Origin: Flavobacterium sp. Sd200
GTDB taxonomy: Bacteria; Bacteroidota; Bacteroidia; Flavobacteriales; Flavobacteriaceae
DNA: 64,000 bases
Direction of reading: 5' to 3'
Assembly (NCBI RefSeq): GCF_009826935.1
Contig: NZ_WUMN01000002.1
Coordinates: 248,001 to 312,000, forward strand
This document shows positions 8,318-18,193 of this stretch, one piece after another; position 1 is the stretch's first letter; each line of letters starts with the position of its first letter. A program made the position numbers and the translations under genes. The notes under the pieces were generated by a model that worked only from the letters and a program-made list of their open reading frames with translations, did not search any database and was not told the origin of the DNA.

Positions 8318-10013
8318 AAAAGACATAGGGAAAGCATTTCGCGAAAAGCTGGACAACCTGCAAAAGCAGCCGGACATTTCACTATGGGATGCTATTCACA
8401 CTAACCTGCCTGAAAAAAAACGCAGATTTTTGCCCTTGTTTTGGACAGAGGCCTCTTCTATCTTGAAAATAGCTCTAATAACTCTTTCATTACTTTTTGC
8501 AATAATTACAGGATACCTTCTTAAAGATTACAATACCAACAATATAACGGAACCGGGAGAGAATAATACTGGCAACACTCAGAGCAATATACATCCTGAC
8601 AAAAACAATAAAAGTGTTACTATAAAAGATATTTCGAATAAAGCCAATACTTCAAAGCATGTATCAGATAACGAAAACAATGAGCCGAACACTCAAATTT
8701 GGGAGGATAAAGAGACCTACACAACTGTAGAAGTTACCGATCCTACTAAACAAAAAGAAACCAATATATTATCCGAAACCAATGGTAAGGACGATAATGC
8801 AAATAGTACAACACAGGCCACTAACAGAACTTCCGGAGATAAAATAATAGTTTCAAGAGACAAAAGAGGGAATACCCCTAAGAAAACCAGGAGCAATAAC
8901 ATTTTAGCCTCCTATAATTTAAGTGAAACTGGACAGAAAGAATCACAAAACAACAATTATCTCACCAAAAACACAGACATTTCAGGAAATAAAAAAACGA
9001 AAAAAAGACTGCCTGTAAAAGACTCAAAATACGAACCCGACGACGACACAAAAGAAAGATTTGAAAGTTTAAATAGCATTGAAGATAATGCATCTGATAA
9101 CAATATTGCTAATAATTTAATACCCGAAATGGATACTGAATTTATAGATACTATATCGCAACTTAAAGACAGCCTTAGTGTTGCTGAAGCAAAAGATTCT
9201 ATAGCCATTTGCAAAGATGTTGTTGAAGAAAATACAACAAAGAGTGACAGTAGCACTATAGCCAATTTTAAACAATTTTATGTTTTTGCACATGTTTCTC
9301 CAACACAGTACATGCTTAATGATGCCTTGTTGCCTGACGCAAAACTATCTGCAAATAAAACAACCACAAAAGTTAGCTTTAACTACGGAGTATTTATTGG
9401 TTATAACTTTAATCGAAAATGGAGCCTGCGTACTGGTATAGCAATGGCGGGGCTGCAACACACTACTAAAAATGCTTTGCTAAAAAGTACATACAGCGTT
9501 GTTCCCGGTAATCCTGGTACGGTTACAACTGATAACGGATATGTGCATCTAATGCCTCCCTCAAATTACACCGGTATTAACTATACCCGAAATGGATCTA
9601 ATGCTGCCATAGTAAAACATTTAGGTACACAGGCAAATGAGGCAATGGTCGACATAATACAAAAAATAGAATTTATAGAAATACCTGTTGAAATGACATA
9701 TAACGTTTGTAATACTAAGCTTAGCGTAGGTATATTAGGCGGAATCAGCACGGTGCTAACAACCAAAAATATTGTATATGCACAAAACAACCGGGGCACA
9801 ATGTGGCTTGGGGAAACTAAAAATGTAAAAAATGTAGGTTTTAGTGGTACAGTTGGCTTTCATTTCTCATACAAAGTAATACCTGAGCTAAACCTAAATG
9901 CAGAACCCGTTTTTAAATACTACCTAAATACTTTTAGCAACAGCACACCATATTCTTTTGGGCTACAGGCTGGGCTACAATATGATTTTAATTTATTTTC
10001 AGATAAAAAATAA
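8307..10013 (+). CDS. Membrane-anchored partner of the ECF sigma factor with C-terminal barrel-like domain
   Basis: 568 aa. Residues 1-47 are charged and would face the cytoplasm (anti-sigma-like position); one transmembrane helix lies at ~50-72. Residues ~75-320 are low-complexity, rich in Asn, Thr, Lys, Asp and Ser. The C-terminal ~240 residues resemble an outer-membrane beta-barrel (alternating beta-strands such as YGVFIGYNFNRKWSLRTGIAMAG, ending in a short Lys tail). Overlap with the sigma gene argues for co-translation. This sigma-then-TM-then-barrel gene order is common in Flavobacteriia; the actual anti-sigma activity is inferred, not shown. Confidence 0.7.
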   Translation: MENKKDIGKAFREKLDNLQKQPDISLWDAIHTNLPEKKRRFLPLFWTEASSILKIALITLSLLFAIITGYLLKDYNTNNITEPGENNTGNTQSNIHPDKNNKSVTIKDISNKANTSKHVSDNENNEPNTQIWEDKETYTTVEVTDPTKQKETNILSETNGKDDNANSTTQATNRTSGDKIIVSRDKRGNTPKKTRSNNILASYNLSETGQKESQNNNYLTKNTDISGNKKTKKRLPVKDSKYEPDDDTKERFESLNSIEDNASDNNIANNLIPEMDTEFIDTISQLKDSLSVAEAKDSIAICKDVVEENTTKSDSSTIANFKQFYVFAHVSPTQYMLNDALLPDAKLSANKTTTKVSFNYGVFIGYNFNRKWSLRTGIAMAGLQHTTKNALLKSTYSVVPGNPGTVTTDNGYVHLMPPSNYTGINYTRNGSNAAIVKHLGTQANEAMVDIIQKIEFIEIPVEMTYNVCNTKLSVGILGGISTVLTTKNIVYAQNNRGTMWLGETKNVKNVGFSGTVGFHFSYKVIPELNLNAEPVFKYYLNTFSNSTPYSFGLQAGLQYDFNLFSDKK

Positions 10014-10161
10014 AAACTTAAACGCCTTATTACCAAACAACAAAGCATTAATTCGTGATAATGTTTTTGTTAAATTTTAAATTTGAGGCCTTGCTTTGTA
10101 ACTTTTTTGCAACTCGCTACGTATAACTACTGAATACTTAAAATAACTCAGGAATTTTTAC

Positions 10162-11025
10162 ATGAGACAATTAAAAATTACCAAGCAGGTAACCAACAGG
10201 GAAACTGCTTCATTAGACAAATACCTTCAGGAGATTGGTAAAGTGGATTTGATCACAGCAGATGAGGAGGTAGAGTTAGCACAACGCATTAAGGCCGGAG
10301 ACCAAAGAGCTCTTGAAAAACTTACAAAAGCCAACCTGCGTTTTGTGGTATCGGTAGCAAAACAGTATCAAAATCAGGGATTAACGCTTCCTGACCTTAT
10401 TAACGAAGGTAACTTAGGACTTATAAAAGCCGCTCAGCGTTTCGACGAAACCCGTGGTTTTAAATTTATATCCTATGCCGTATGGTGGATTCGTCAGTCT
10501 ATACTACAGGCTCTTGCAGAGCAATCACGTATAGTGCGTTTACCGCTTAACAAAATTGGTTCTATTAACAAAATTAATAAAATGTATGCCCTGCTTGAGC
10601 AAAGCAACGAACGCGCTCCAAGTGCCGAAGAAATTGCAAAAGAGCTGGACATGACCGTTAACGATGTTAAAGAGAGCATGAAAAACTCCGGCCGCCACCT
10701 ATCTATGGATGCGCCGCTTGTAGAGGGTGAAGATTCTAACCTTTATGACGTATTACGTTCTGGTGAGTCTCCAAACCCGGACAGGGAACTTATACATGAG
10801 TCACTTCGCACAGAGATTGAAAGAGCTCTTGAAACCCTTACGCCACGTGAGGCTGATGTTGTAAGGCTTTACTTTGGCCTTGGCGACCAACACCCAATGA
10901 CCCTTGAGGAGATAGGAGAAACTTTTGACCTTACACGCGAGCGTGTACGCCAAATTAAAGAAAAGGCTATCAGGAGGTTAAAACATACTTCGAGAAGCAA
11001 AATCCTTAAAACCTACTTAGGATAA
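10162..11025 (+). CDS. rpoD: Primary sigma factor of RNA polymerase
   Basis: 287 aa, the short Bacteroidota housekeeping sigma without region 1.1. Visible: region 1.2 ([20 protein letters not shown]), region 2 ([51 protein letters not shown]), region 3, and region 4 ([43 protein letters not shown]). It recognises the -33/-7 promoters seen across this window. Followed by two hairpins. In databases the same protein is often named RpoD/SigA; symbol rpoD is used here for the housekeeping role. Confidence 0.95.
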   Translation: MRQLKITKQVTNRETASLDKYLQEIGKVDLITADEEVELAQRIKAGDQRALEKLTKANLRFVVSVAKQYQNQGLTLPDLINEGNLGLIKAAQRFDETRGFKFISYAVWWIRQSILQALAEQSRIVRLPLNKIGSINKINKMYALLEQSNERAPSAEEIAKELDMTVNDVKESMKNSGRHLSMDAPLVEGEDSNLYDVLRSGESPNPDRELIHESLRTEIERALETLTPREADVVRLYFGLGDQHPMTLEEIGETFDLTRERVRQIKEKAIRRLKHTSRSKILKTYLG

Positions 11026-11046
11026 TTAAAATATAGTGAAAAAGAG

Positions 11047-11089
11047 CCGCCAAAATTTCATATTTTAAATAATATTTGTATTTTGGCGG
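11047..11089. terminator. Hairpin after rpoD
   Basis: Arms CCGCCAAAAT and ATTTTGGCGG perfectly complementary, AT-rich loop that can pair further. Only a short T-stretch follows, so it may protect the 3' end rather than terminate. Confidence 0.6.
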
Positions 11090-11168
11090 TTTAATATGCG
11101 CTATACTTTTACAAAAATATAAAAGCACAAACAGTTTCAATAACTGTTCGTTTTTTGATTGATGATTG

Positions 11169-11200
11169 AACTCCGGCTGATTACCGGAGTTTTTTGTTTT
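11169..11200 (+). terminator. Intrinsic terminator downstream of rpoD
   Basis: AACTCCGG, 7-nt loop, CCGGAGTT, then TTTTTGTTTTTTAT. Classic rho-independent terminator. Confidence 0.88.
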
Positions 11201-11316
11201 TTATACAGGCATACTTCTCTTAAATAACTAACTCTCTGTTATAACGATAGTAGCTTACAAAAATTGCAGGCAATTGTTAAAAATTTAATAAGAATTTTTG
11301 ACCCAACAAAAAAGAC

Positions 11317-11378
11317 AGCCACGAATTACACGAATTTGCACTCATAAAGATTGGTACAAATTCGTGTAATTCGTGGCT
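11317..11378. repeat. Palindromic CACGAATT-type repeat (C1), likely terminator of the efflux operon
   Basis: Perfect 21 bp arms, 11317-11337 and 11358-11378, built on AGCCACGAATTACACGAATT. It lies 10 bp beyond the tolC-like stop codon (minus strand). A relative occurs at 21253-21321 and a half-copy at ~61351-61375. Confidence 0.85.
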
Positions 11379-11387
11379 GCAGAAATA

Positions 11388-12686
11388 TTAAAACGATAGG
11401 TTACCAGCGAGTGTTTTTAATGACACTTCACTTACTTTAGCATTATATTGTGCCGTGCTGTTGCGCGAAAGGGCGTTTACATAGTTAAGCTGTGCCGTGC
11501 GTACCTCAAGCGTAGTAATGGTACCTATACGATATTTCTCCATAGTAATATCGAGGTTTTGCTTGGCAATGGCAACATTTTTTGCCTCAAGCTCTACCAG
11601 CTCTAAATTGGTAAGATAGGTTTGATAGGCAGACATGAGCTGCGAATTGATCGTTTGTGTTTGCTGTTTAATAAGCACATCGGTATTCTCGATCTGTATT
11701 TTGGCTACTTTTTCATTACGGTTCTGTAAAAAACCGTTGAAAATATTTATCGAAGCTGATATACCATAGTTAAGACCACGCGAGGAATTCTCTCTTGCAA
11801 ACCCAAGGCTCGATTCGCTTTCGGTAAATACATAGCCGGTGGTAACCCCTACCTGCGGATATCGCGCTGCTTTTACCTGTTTTAAATTAAGCTCTGCCAC
11901 ACGTTTATTGATCATTGCCATTTGTATTTGCGGGTTTTGTTGCCCGGCAAGGTTCATCAGGTCTACAAGTTTAAGCTTATTATCGGCAGTAACACTGTCT
12001 GCTACCACAAATTTACTGGCAAGGTCGCGTGCCATCAACTCATTCAAATACGTCTTTGTATTCTCATAAAGCTCTTTTTGGCGTAAAAAGTTAGTCTGAT
12101 CGGTATTAAGGTCAACCTGTGCATTAAGCACTTCCAACTTGGCTGCCTTACCAATAGTAAAACGGTTTTTTGCTGTTTCAACCCTTTGGTTAGAAATTAC
12201 AATAGCCGTATCAAGAGCTTTTAGCATTTGCTGTTGTTGTACCACATTAAAGTAGGTAAGCATCACATCATTAACACGGTCAAGAATGGTAAATTTAAGT
12301 TCTGTCTGCCCCAGTTTTTCAAGCTCTTCAAGCTGGTCATAACGGGCAAACATCCTGAAACCATCAAAAATGGTCCACCCAAGGCTAACCCCATAGTTCA
12401 TGCTGTTGTTACGGGCATTGTCAAGGTTTTGGACTGTACCATCTGTTCTTATCTGGCGCGAGTTCTGGATATTATTATTTTGATTAAACGTACCAGAAAG
12501 CGTTGGCAGTAATCCTGCGTTGGCAAGGCTTACGTTTTGCTCGTCTATTTTAAGATCGTTGGCCGCAAGCTTAATATCATAATTATTTTTTAACGTGGCT
12601 GCAACAGCATCTTCTACCGAAAGAAAATCCTGTGCAAAACAGTTTGCCGTAAAAAGTGCAAGAAATATATAGAGGTAAAACTTCAT
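11388..12686 (-). CDS. TolC family outer-membrane efflux protein
   Basis: 432 aa. Signal peptide at 1-18 (FYLYIFLALFTANCFA). Two homologous OEP repeats of long helices: DFLSVEDAVAATLKNNYDIKLAANDLKI, then AKAAKLEVLNAQVDLN-like and TLEVRTAQLNYVNALSR. These build the outer-membrane channel-tunnel of a tripartite RND pump. Last gene of the adaptor-pump-channel operon; the start lies 14 bp after the pump's stop. Confidence 0.94.
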   Translation of the reverse strand: MKFYLYIFLALFTANCFAQDFLSVEDAVAATLKNNYDIKLAANDLKIDEQNVSLANAGLLPTLSGTFNQNNNIQNSRQIRTDGTVQNLDNARNNSMNYGVSLGWTIFDGFRMFARYDQLEELEKLGQTELKFTILDRVNDVMLTYFNVVQQQQMLKALDTAIVISNQRVETAKNRFTIGKAAKLEVLNAQVDLNTDQTNFLRQKELYENTKTYLNELMARDLASKFVVADSVTADNKLKLVDLMNLAGQQNPQIQMAMINKRVAELNLKQVKAARYPQVGVTTGYVFTESESSLGFARENSSRGLNYGISASINIFNGFLQNRNEKVAKIQIENTDVLIKQQTQTINSQLMSAYQTYLTNLELVELEAKNVAIAKQNLDITMEKYRIGTITTLEVRTAQLNYVNALSRNSTAQYNAKVSEVSLKTLAGNLSF

Positions 12687-12700
12687 AACAGGTAAAAATA

Positions 12701-15700
12701 TTACAGGTCTTTGATGGCATCAAACTCAGGGCGGTGCTTTTTAGCGCGCGACCACATGTAGTAAATAGCAGGTATAACAAAAAGCGTTAGCACCAGTGAG
12801 AAAACCGTTCCTCCCACAATCACAACCCCCATGCCTATACGGCTGGTAGAGGCTGCCCCTAAAGACATGGCAATAGGCAATGCACCTAACGCAATGGCAA
12901 GACTGGTCATTAATATAGGGCGAAGACGGGACTCAGCAGCTTCCATAATAGCATCATATTTGGGCTTGCCCTCTTCCCGAAGCTGGTTGGCAAACTCTAC
13001 TATCAAAATACCGTTCTTGGTTACGAGACCAATAAGCATAATAGTGCCTATCTGACTAAAGATGTTCCATGTCTGCCCAAAAAGCCATAGTGACAGCAAT
13101 GCCCCGGCAACCGCCATTGGCACCGTTAATATAATAATAAACGGATCTATAAAGCTTTCAAACTGTCCTGCAAGAATTAAATAGATAAGCAACAATGCAA
13201 GTCCAAACGCAAACATAGTGTTAGAGCTACTCTCCACAAAGTCACGCGATTCTCCGCTCAGGTCGGTAGTAAAAGTATCATCGAGTACTTTGGCTTTGGC
13301 ACGCTCCATAGCTTCGATACCGTCGCTTATACTCATTCCCGGCGCAAGACCAGCCGACACAGTGGCCGACATAAACCTGTTGTTGTGGTACAACTGCGGC
13401 GGGCTGCTTTGCTCTTCTACCGTTACAAGGTTGTCTAACTGTATGAGCTGCCCTGTGTTACTTTTAACGTAAATAGAGGTAAGATCCAGCGGTTTTTCGC
13501 GGTCGGGTTTATCAAATTGCCCTATTACCTGATACTGTTTGCCGTTCATCATAAAATAACCAAAACGCTGGCCACTTAATGATAGTTGCAGTGTTTGCGC
13601 CACATCTAACATCGACACGCCAAGACTTTGCGCTTTTTCGCGGTCTATAGTTACGTTGATCTCAGGCTTATTGAATTTCAGGTTCACATCAGTCATCGAA
13701 AAGGTAGGATCTTTACTTACCTCATCCATAAACTCCGGCACTTTTTCGCGCAGCTTCTCAAAGTTGGGTGCCTGAATAATATATTGTATAGGGAAACCAC
13801 CACGACGGTTAACGGCAATAGTAGGCTGCTCTGACACTGACACCCTTGCTTCCGGATAGCGCTTGGTCCATTTACTAAGATCATCAGCAATTTCCTTTTG
13901 TTTGCGGGTGCGCTCTTCCGGTTCCTTAAGTGCAAGCCTGATACGCCCGCTATTTACAGACGCGGAGCCAAAACCAGGTGAAGTAATAACAAGATTCACT
14001 TTCTTTTCAGGGATGGAGTCGTTTATAAGCTGCTCCATTTCCTGCATAAAACGGTCCATATAATCGTAAGATGCACCTTCGGGTGCTGTAATGTTAAGTC
14101 CAACAAAACTGCGGTCATCATAAGGAGCCGTTTCTTTTTTAAGAATGCTGAAGAATAGTCCTATCAGTCCAAGACAAACTATAAGTATAGGAATACTAAC
14201 CCATTTGCGTCTCATGAACGAGGTTAGCATTTCGGCATAACCACTGTTCATCTTTAAGAAATAGGGCTCTGTAAAATCGTAGAATTTTGATTTTTTATGT
14301 ACGCCGCCTTTTATAAGATAGGCGTTAAGCATTGGGGTAAGAGTAAGCGACACAAATGCCGAAATAAGCACTGCCGAGGCTATTACGACCCCAAATTCCC
14401 TAAACAGCCTGCCCACAAAACCTTCTAAGAATATTACCGGAAGGAATACTGCAGCAAGTGTAACTGAGATGGAGATAACCGCAAAAAAGATTTCGTTACT
14501 TCCCTTTAATGCAGCCTCAATAGGACTCATTCCCTCTTCTACTTTTTTAAAGATATTTTCGGTTACCACAATACCGTCGTCTACCACAAGGCCTGTTGCC
14601 AGTACAATAGCCAAAAGCGTAAGTACATTGATAGAAAAACCTGCAATGTACATTATAAAAAACGTAGCAATAAGCGATACCGGTATATCCAGCAATGGCC
14701 TTAATGCAATAGCCCAGTCTCTAAAGAAAAGATAAATAATAAGCGTTACCAATATAACCGATATACCCAAAGTTTCTACAACTTCCAGCACCGATTTTTT
14801 AATGAATACAGTATTGTCTATGGCAATATTTAGCTTAAGGTCTTCGGGCAGTTCGTTTTTAAGCTGTTCGTATTGTTTATAAAAAGCATCGGCAATTTCA
14901 ATATAATTGGTTCCGGGCTGCGGAATGATGGCAAGCCCCACCAGCTGCTGCCCATTGTTGGTCATCTTGGTTTCAAGATTTTCCGGGCCTAATTCGGCAC
15001 GACCTACATCACTAAGGCGCACAATTTTATCGGCATCAGCCTTAACAATAATGTTATTAAATTCTTCGGGTGTGGCAAGGTTGCCCAATGTCTTTACTGT
15101 AAGTTCAGTATTGGCTCCTGTAAGTTTACCGGTAGGCAACTCTACATTTTGTGTGCTCAGGGCATTGCGCACATCGGCAACAGTAACACCATAGGCCGCC
15201 AGTTTTACGGGGTCTACCCACAGACGCATGGCATATTTTTTTTGCCCCCATATTTGTACGCTACTCACACCGGGAATAGTTTGCAGTCTTTCAGCAATAA
15301 CATTCTCGGCATAATCGCTAAGTTCCAAAGGGTCGCGTTGACCGCTTTGCACGGTCATGGTAATAATAGGCTCAGAATCGGCATCGGCCTTACTCACCAC
15401 AGGAGGTGCATCTATATCCTGCGGAAGGCTGCGGAGTGCCTGCGATACTTTATCGCGCACATCGTTAGCAGCTTCTTCAAGGTCTTTTTCGAGTTCAAAC
15501 TCAATAGTAATGTTACTCGATCCCTGGTTGCTGGACGATGTTATGTTCCTTATACCATCTATAGAGTTAATCGCTTTTTCTAACGGCTCTGTAATTTGCG
15601 ATTCAATAATATCTGAATTAGCACCCGCATAACTGGTCCGCACCGATATTTGTGCAGGGTCAATAGACGGAAACTCTCGCACGCCCAAAAAAGTATAGCC

Positions 15701-15781
15701 AATAAACCCGAACAGGATTATGGCTACATTCATTACAATAGTAAGAACAGGACGTTTTATGCTTAAGGTAGATAAACTCAT
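12701..15781 (-). CDS. RND multidrug efflux transporter, inner-membrane pump (AcrB-like, HAE1 type)
   Basis: 1026 aa, normal length for the family. N-terminal cytoplasmic start SLSTLSIKRPVLTIVMNVAIILFG with TM1, two periplasmic porter/docking regions (~40-330 and ~560-860), and twelve TM segments. The TM4 pair of acidic residues needed for proton relay is in GLVVDDGIVVTENI; a second duplicated TM block has LVTKNGILIVEFANQLREEG. Substrate is not predictable; HAE1-like pumps expel hydrophobic drugs, dyes and bile-type detergents. Starts 3 bp after the adaptor stop. Confidence 0.95.
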   Translation of the reverse strand: MSLSTLSIKRPVLTIVMNVAIILFGFIGYTFLGVREFPSIDPAQISVRTSYAGANSDIIESQITEPLEKAINSIDGIRNITSSSNQGSSNITIEFELEKDLEEAANDVRDKVSQALRSLPQDIDAPPVVSKADADSEPIITMTVQSGQRDPLELSDYAENVIAERLQTIPGVSSVQIWGQKKYAMRLWVDPVKLAAYGVTVADVRNALSTQNVELPTGKLTGANTELTVKTLGNLATPEEFNNIIVKADADKIVRLSDVGRAELGPENLETKMTNNGQQLVGLAIIPQPGTNYIEIADAFYKQYEQLKNELPEDLKLNIAIDNTVFIKKSVLEVVETLGISVILVTLIIYLFFRDWAIALRPLLDIPVSLIATFFIMYIAGFSINVLTLLAIVLATGLVVDDGIVVTENIFKKVEEGMSPIEAALKGSNEIFFAVISISVTLAAVFLPVIFLEGFVGRLFREFGVVIASAVLISAFVSLTLTPMLNAYLIKGGVHKKSKFYDFTEPYFLKMNSGYAEMLTSFMRRKWVSIPILIVCLGLIGLFFSILKKETAPYDDRSFVGLNITAPEGASYDYMDRFMQEMEQLINDSIPEKKVNLVITSPGFGSASVNSGRIRLALKEPEERTRKQKEIADDLSKWTKRYPEARVSVSEQPTIAVNRRGGFPIQYIIQAPNFEKLREKVPEFMDEVSKDPTFSMTDVNLKFNKPEINVTIDREKAQSLGVSMLDVAQTLQLSLSGQRFGYFMMNGKQYQVIGQFDKPDREKPLDLTSIYVKSNTGQLIQLDNLVTVEEQSSPPQLYHNNRFMSATVSAGLAPGMSISDGIEAMERAKAKVLDDTFTTDLSGESRDFVESSSNTMFAFGLALLLIYLILAGQFESFIDPFIIILTVPMAVAGALLSLWLFGQTWNIFSQIGTIMLIGLVTKNGILIVEFANQLREEGKPKYDAIMEAAESRLRPILMTSLAIALGALPIAMSLGAASTSRIGMGVVIVGGTVFSLVLTLFVIPAIYYMWSRAKKHRPEFDAIKDL

Positions 15782-15784
15782 AAA

Positions 15785-16858
15785 TTATTTATTAGGAGTT
15801 ACCGATACCTTAACCGGGGCATCATTTTTTAGCGTAAGTACACCTGTGGTAAGCACCGTGTCTCCCGGTTTTAAACCACTAAGCACCACAATGTCTTTAC
15901 TTGTTCGGGTTCCGGTCTCTACCATAACCTCCTGCGCTTTTCCGTCTTTGGCAATAAACAGCTTTTTGCCGTCCTGTACAGGTACAATAGCCTCTGTTGG
16001 CACGGTGTAGGCATTTTGAGTTTTATCGAGCGTTAGGGTAATGTTGGCAAAAGTGCCCGGTATAAGTTTGCCATTAGGATTAGGTGCAAGGGCACGCATG
16101 CGCAATGTTCTAGTTGCAGCTTCGACAGCAGGCTCTAAGGCATATATGGTAGCTTCATGCTTTTGGCTGTCTCCTGCTACTGTAAACTGTATTTTAGAGT
16201 TTACCTTCATTTGTGAAGCATATTTTTCGGGAATCGAAAAAGTTATCTTTACCTCGCTGCTGTTTACCAATGTTGTTATAAGTGTTTGCGGGGTTACATA
16301 AGTGCCCGGAGATATGTTGCGCAAACCTATAGTACCTGTAAACGGCGCGCGAATTGAGGTTTTTGCAATTTGGGCATTTAGCAGTGCGGTTTGTGCCTGT
16401 GCAGTTTTAAAATCGGCGCTGGCAATATCATATTCTTCCTGGCTTATGGCTTCTTTTTCTAAAAGCAGTTTTGCCCTGCGCTCATTCTCAGATGCCAGAT
16501 TTTGCCTTGTTTTGGTCTGGCCTGCCTGGGCACGCAATTCTATATCGTTTATCTTTACAAGCACCTGGCCTTTTTGAACTGTAGAGCCTTCCTTAAAATA
16601 AATATTCTGCGCAATGCCCGATACCTCGGTCGTAATCTGCACCTGCTCATTAGCCTCTATGGTTCCTGTTAACGAAAGGGTATTATTAAACTCTCCCGGT
16701 TTTACCACAACGCCGCTAACAGCCATAGGCGGTTTATTGCCGCCACCTCCTTTGCCGGAGTTCTCTGCATTTTGCTTTTTGTTTTCTGCTATCCTGTAAT
16801 AAACAAGTCCGCCAAGGCCAAGCAGCAACACAGCATAAACAACATATTTAATTTTCAT
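15785..16858 (-). CDS. RND efflux periplasmic adaptor subunit (membrane fusion protein)
   Basis: 357 aa. N-terminal signal/anchor helix (YVVYAVLLLGLGGLVYY), a Gly/Lys-rich linker, then the HlyD/AcrA-type lipoyl half-motifs (GTIEANEQVQITTEVSGIAQNIYFKEGSTVQKGQVLVKI and IRAPFTGTIGLRNISPGTYV), a helical hairpin (~100-150), beta-barrel and membrane-proximal domains. It bridges pump and TolC channel. First gene of the operon, with a -7 element 28 bp upstream. Confidence 0.94.
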   Translation of the reverse strand: MKIKYVVYAVLLLGLGGLVYYRIAENKKQNAENSGKGGGGNKPPMAVSGVVVKPGEFNNTLSLTGTIEANEQVQITTEVSGIAQNIYFKEGSTVQKGQVLVKINDIELRAQAGQTKTRQNLASENERRAKLLLEKEAISQEEYDIASADFKTAQAQTALLNAQIAKTSIRAPFTGTIGLRNISPGTYVTPQTLITTLVNSSEVKITFSIPEKYASQMKVNSKIQFTVAGDSQKHEATIYALEPAVEAATRTLRMRALAPNPNGKLIPGTFANITLTLDKTQNAYTVPTEAIVPVQDGKKLFIAKDGKAQEVMVETGTRTSKDIVVLSGLKPGDTVLTTGVLTLKNDAPVKVSVTPNK

Positions 16859-16885
16859 AAGGTGATTTTATTGTATATAGTTTAG

Positions 16886-16893
16886 CAAATCTA
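16886..16893 (-). promoter_or_regulatory. -7 promoter element of the RND efflux operon
   Basis: On the minus strand TAGATTTG, an exact TANNTTTG match, 28 nt before the adaptor ATG. No palindromic operator was evident around it. Confidence 0.5.
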
Positions 16894-17011
16894 AAATAAA
16901 CAGTTCGTTTTTTTAGGCTTTTAATATTTAAAAATGATGAATTTAATACACCACTACAATGTTTGAGACACTTTTTAAACCAAAAGGTTTAATGCCCCGC
17001 AGTAAAAATTT

Positions 17012-17019
17012 TATCTTTG
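17012..17019 (+). promoter_or_regulatory. -7 promoter element of rpe
   Basis: TATCTTTG, exact TANNTTTG, 21 nt before the rpe ATG. Confidence 0.6.
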
Positions 17020-17040
17020 CACCAATAACATAACTACCTG

Positions 17041-17703
17041 ATGAAAAATACTTTTATTGCACCCTCTGTACTATCGGCAGATTTTGCCAATTTGCAGCGC
17101 GACATCGAAATGATAAACAGCAGCGAAGCCGACTGGTTTCATGTTGATATTATGGATGGTGTTTTTGTACCCAACATTTCTTTTGGCATGCCTGTGCTGG
17201 AAGCCATAAGCCGTCATGCTAAAAAGACCATCGATGTACATTTAATGATAGTGAACCCAGATCAGTATATCAAAACCTTTGCAAAGCTTGGCGCCAATAA
17301 CCTTATTGTGCATTATGAAGCCTGCACCCACCTGCACCGCACACTACAGGCTATAAAAGCCGAAGGCATGAAGGCCGGAGTTGCCCTAAACCCGCACACC
17401 AATGTTAACCTTTTGGAAGATATTATTAATGATATTGATCTTGTTTGCATTATGAGCGTTAATCCGGGCTTTGGCGGACAAAGTTTTATTGAGAACACCT
17501 ACACTAAAATTAAAAATCTTAAGGAGAGCATTACCCGAAAGGGAGCATCAACGCTTATTGAGATAGATGGTGGAGTGACCAACAAAAATGCCAAACAGCT
17601 TATAGAGGCCGGCGCCGATGTTTTGGTTGCCGGAAGCTATGTTTTTGGCGCACCCGATCCTGTTGCAACAATAGCAAACCTTAAAGAAATAGTAAAGGGA
17701 TAA
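17041..17703 (+). CDS. rpe: Ribulose-phosphate 3-epimerase
   Basis: 220 aa TIM barrel interconverting ribulose 5-phosphate and xylulose 5-phosphate in the pentose phosphate pathway. Family signatures are intact: APSVLSADFANLQRDIEMI, WFHVDIMDGVFVPNISFGMPV, VHLMI, VNPGFGGQSFIENTYTKI, IEIDGGVTNKNAKQLIEAGADVLVAGSYVFG. The metal-binding His and Asp in HVDIMDG and the C-terminal catalytic Asp in EIDGGV are present. Monocistronic. Confidence 0.97.
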   Translation: MKNTFIAPSVLSADFANLQRDIEMINSSEADWFHVDIMDGVFVPNISFGMPVLEAISRHAKKTIDVHLMIVNPDQYIKTFAKLGANNLIVHYEACTHLHRTLQAIKAEGMKAGVALNPHTNVNLLEDIINDIDLVCIMSVNPGFGGQSFIENTYTKIKNLKESITRKGASTLIEIDGGVTNKNAKQLIEAGADVLVAGSYVFGAPDPVATIANLKEIVKG

Positions 17704-18193
17704 CACTCTAAATAAGTAAATTAAAAGCAAATTCATACATACTAAAATATATTATTGCAGTATTTTCTTACTTAAAATTAGTTTTTAATAAGTTTTACTA
17801 CTAATGAATTTTACAATATGAAGATATGTTAGCCCATCATCTTTAAAAATTACGCATAAAGAGTTAACAAATACACTCAAATTCATAAAATTAACAACAT
17901 AATTAAATTAAATTAAAAAATAGATTGACTTAGCGTATTTTTTTACATAAATTTATTTCAAATTTAACATTGTGTTGCCAATTAGCCATAAGCCGCAAGT
18001 ATTGGCTAATTGAAAGTTGTGGATGTCAACATAATTAGTGTATTTTTTTTCTTTTTGAAAGCATAAGCCCCGTTTCCCAGCGGGGCTTATTTATAATACC
18101 CCGTCAGAATTTGTTTAATAAAACTTTAGGCAATACTTAACAAAGCTTAAACAAGTCAAAGAGTAATTTTGAGACAAATCAAATCAACTCAAA
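17704..18193. other. 490 bp AT-rich intergenic region with two conserved-looking hairpins; candidate small RNA locus
   Basis: No ORF. Two stems stand out: CAATTAGCCA (17979-17988) with TGGCTAATTG (18003-18012), and AAGCCCCG (18065-18072) with CGGGGCTT (18081-18088), the latter followed by a weak U-rich stretch. Between them is a T-run (18042-18056). The GC hairpin could end a short transcript beginning in the AT-rich part. Nothing else seen. Confidence 0.4.

Larger units (their letters stand above)
11026..11387. other. Intergenic region between rpoD and the efflux operon: two hairpins and one palindromic repeat
   Basis: 362 bp. Contains hairpins at 11047-11089 and 11169-11200 and the inverted repeat at 11317-11378 (separate entries). 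No gene seen. Confidence 0.8.

Noticed and set aside
15149..15583. Open frame of 144 codons antisense to the RND pump
   Set aside because: Shadow of a highly conserved coding region on the opposite strand.
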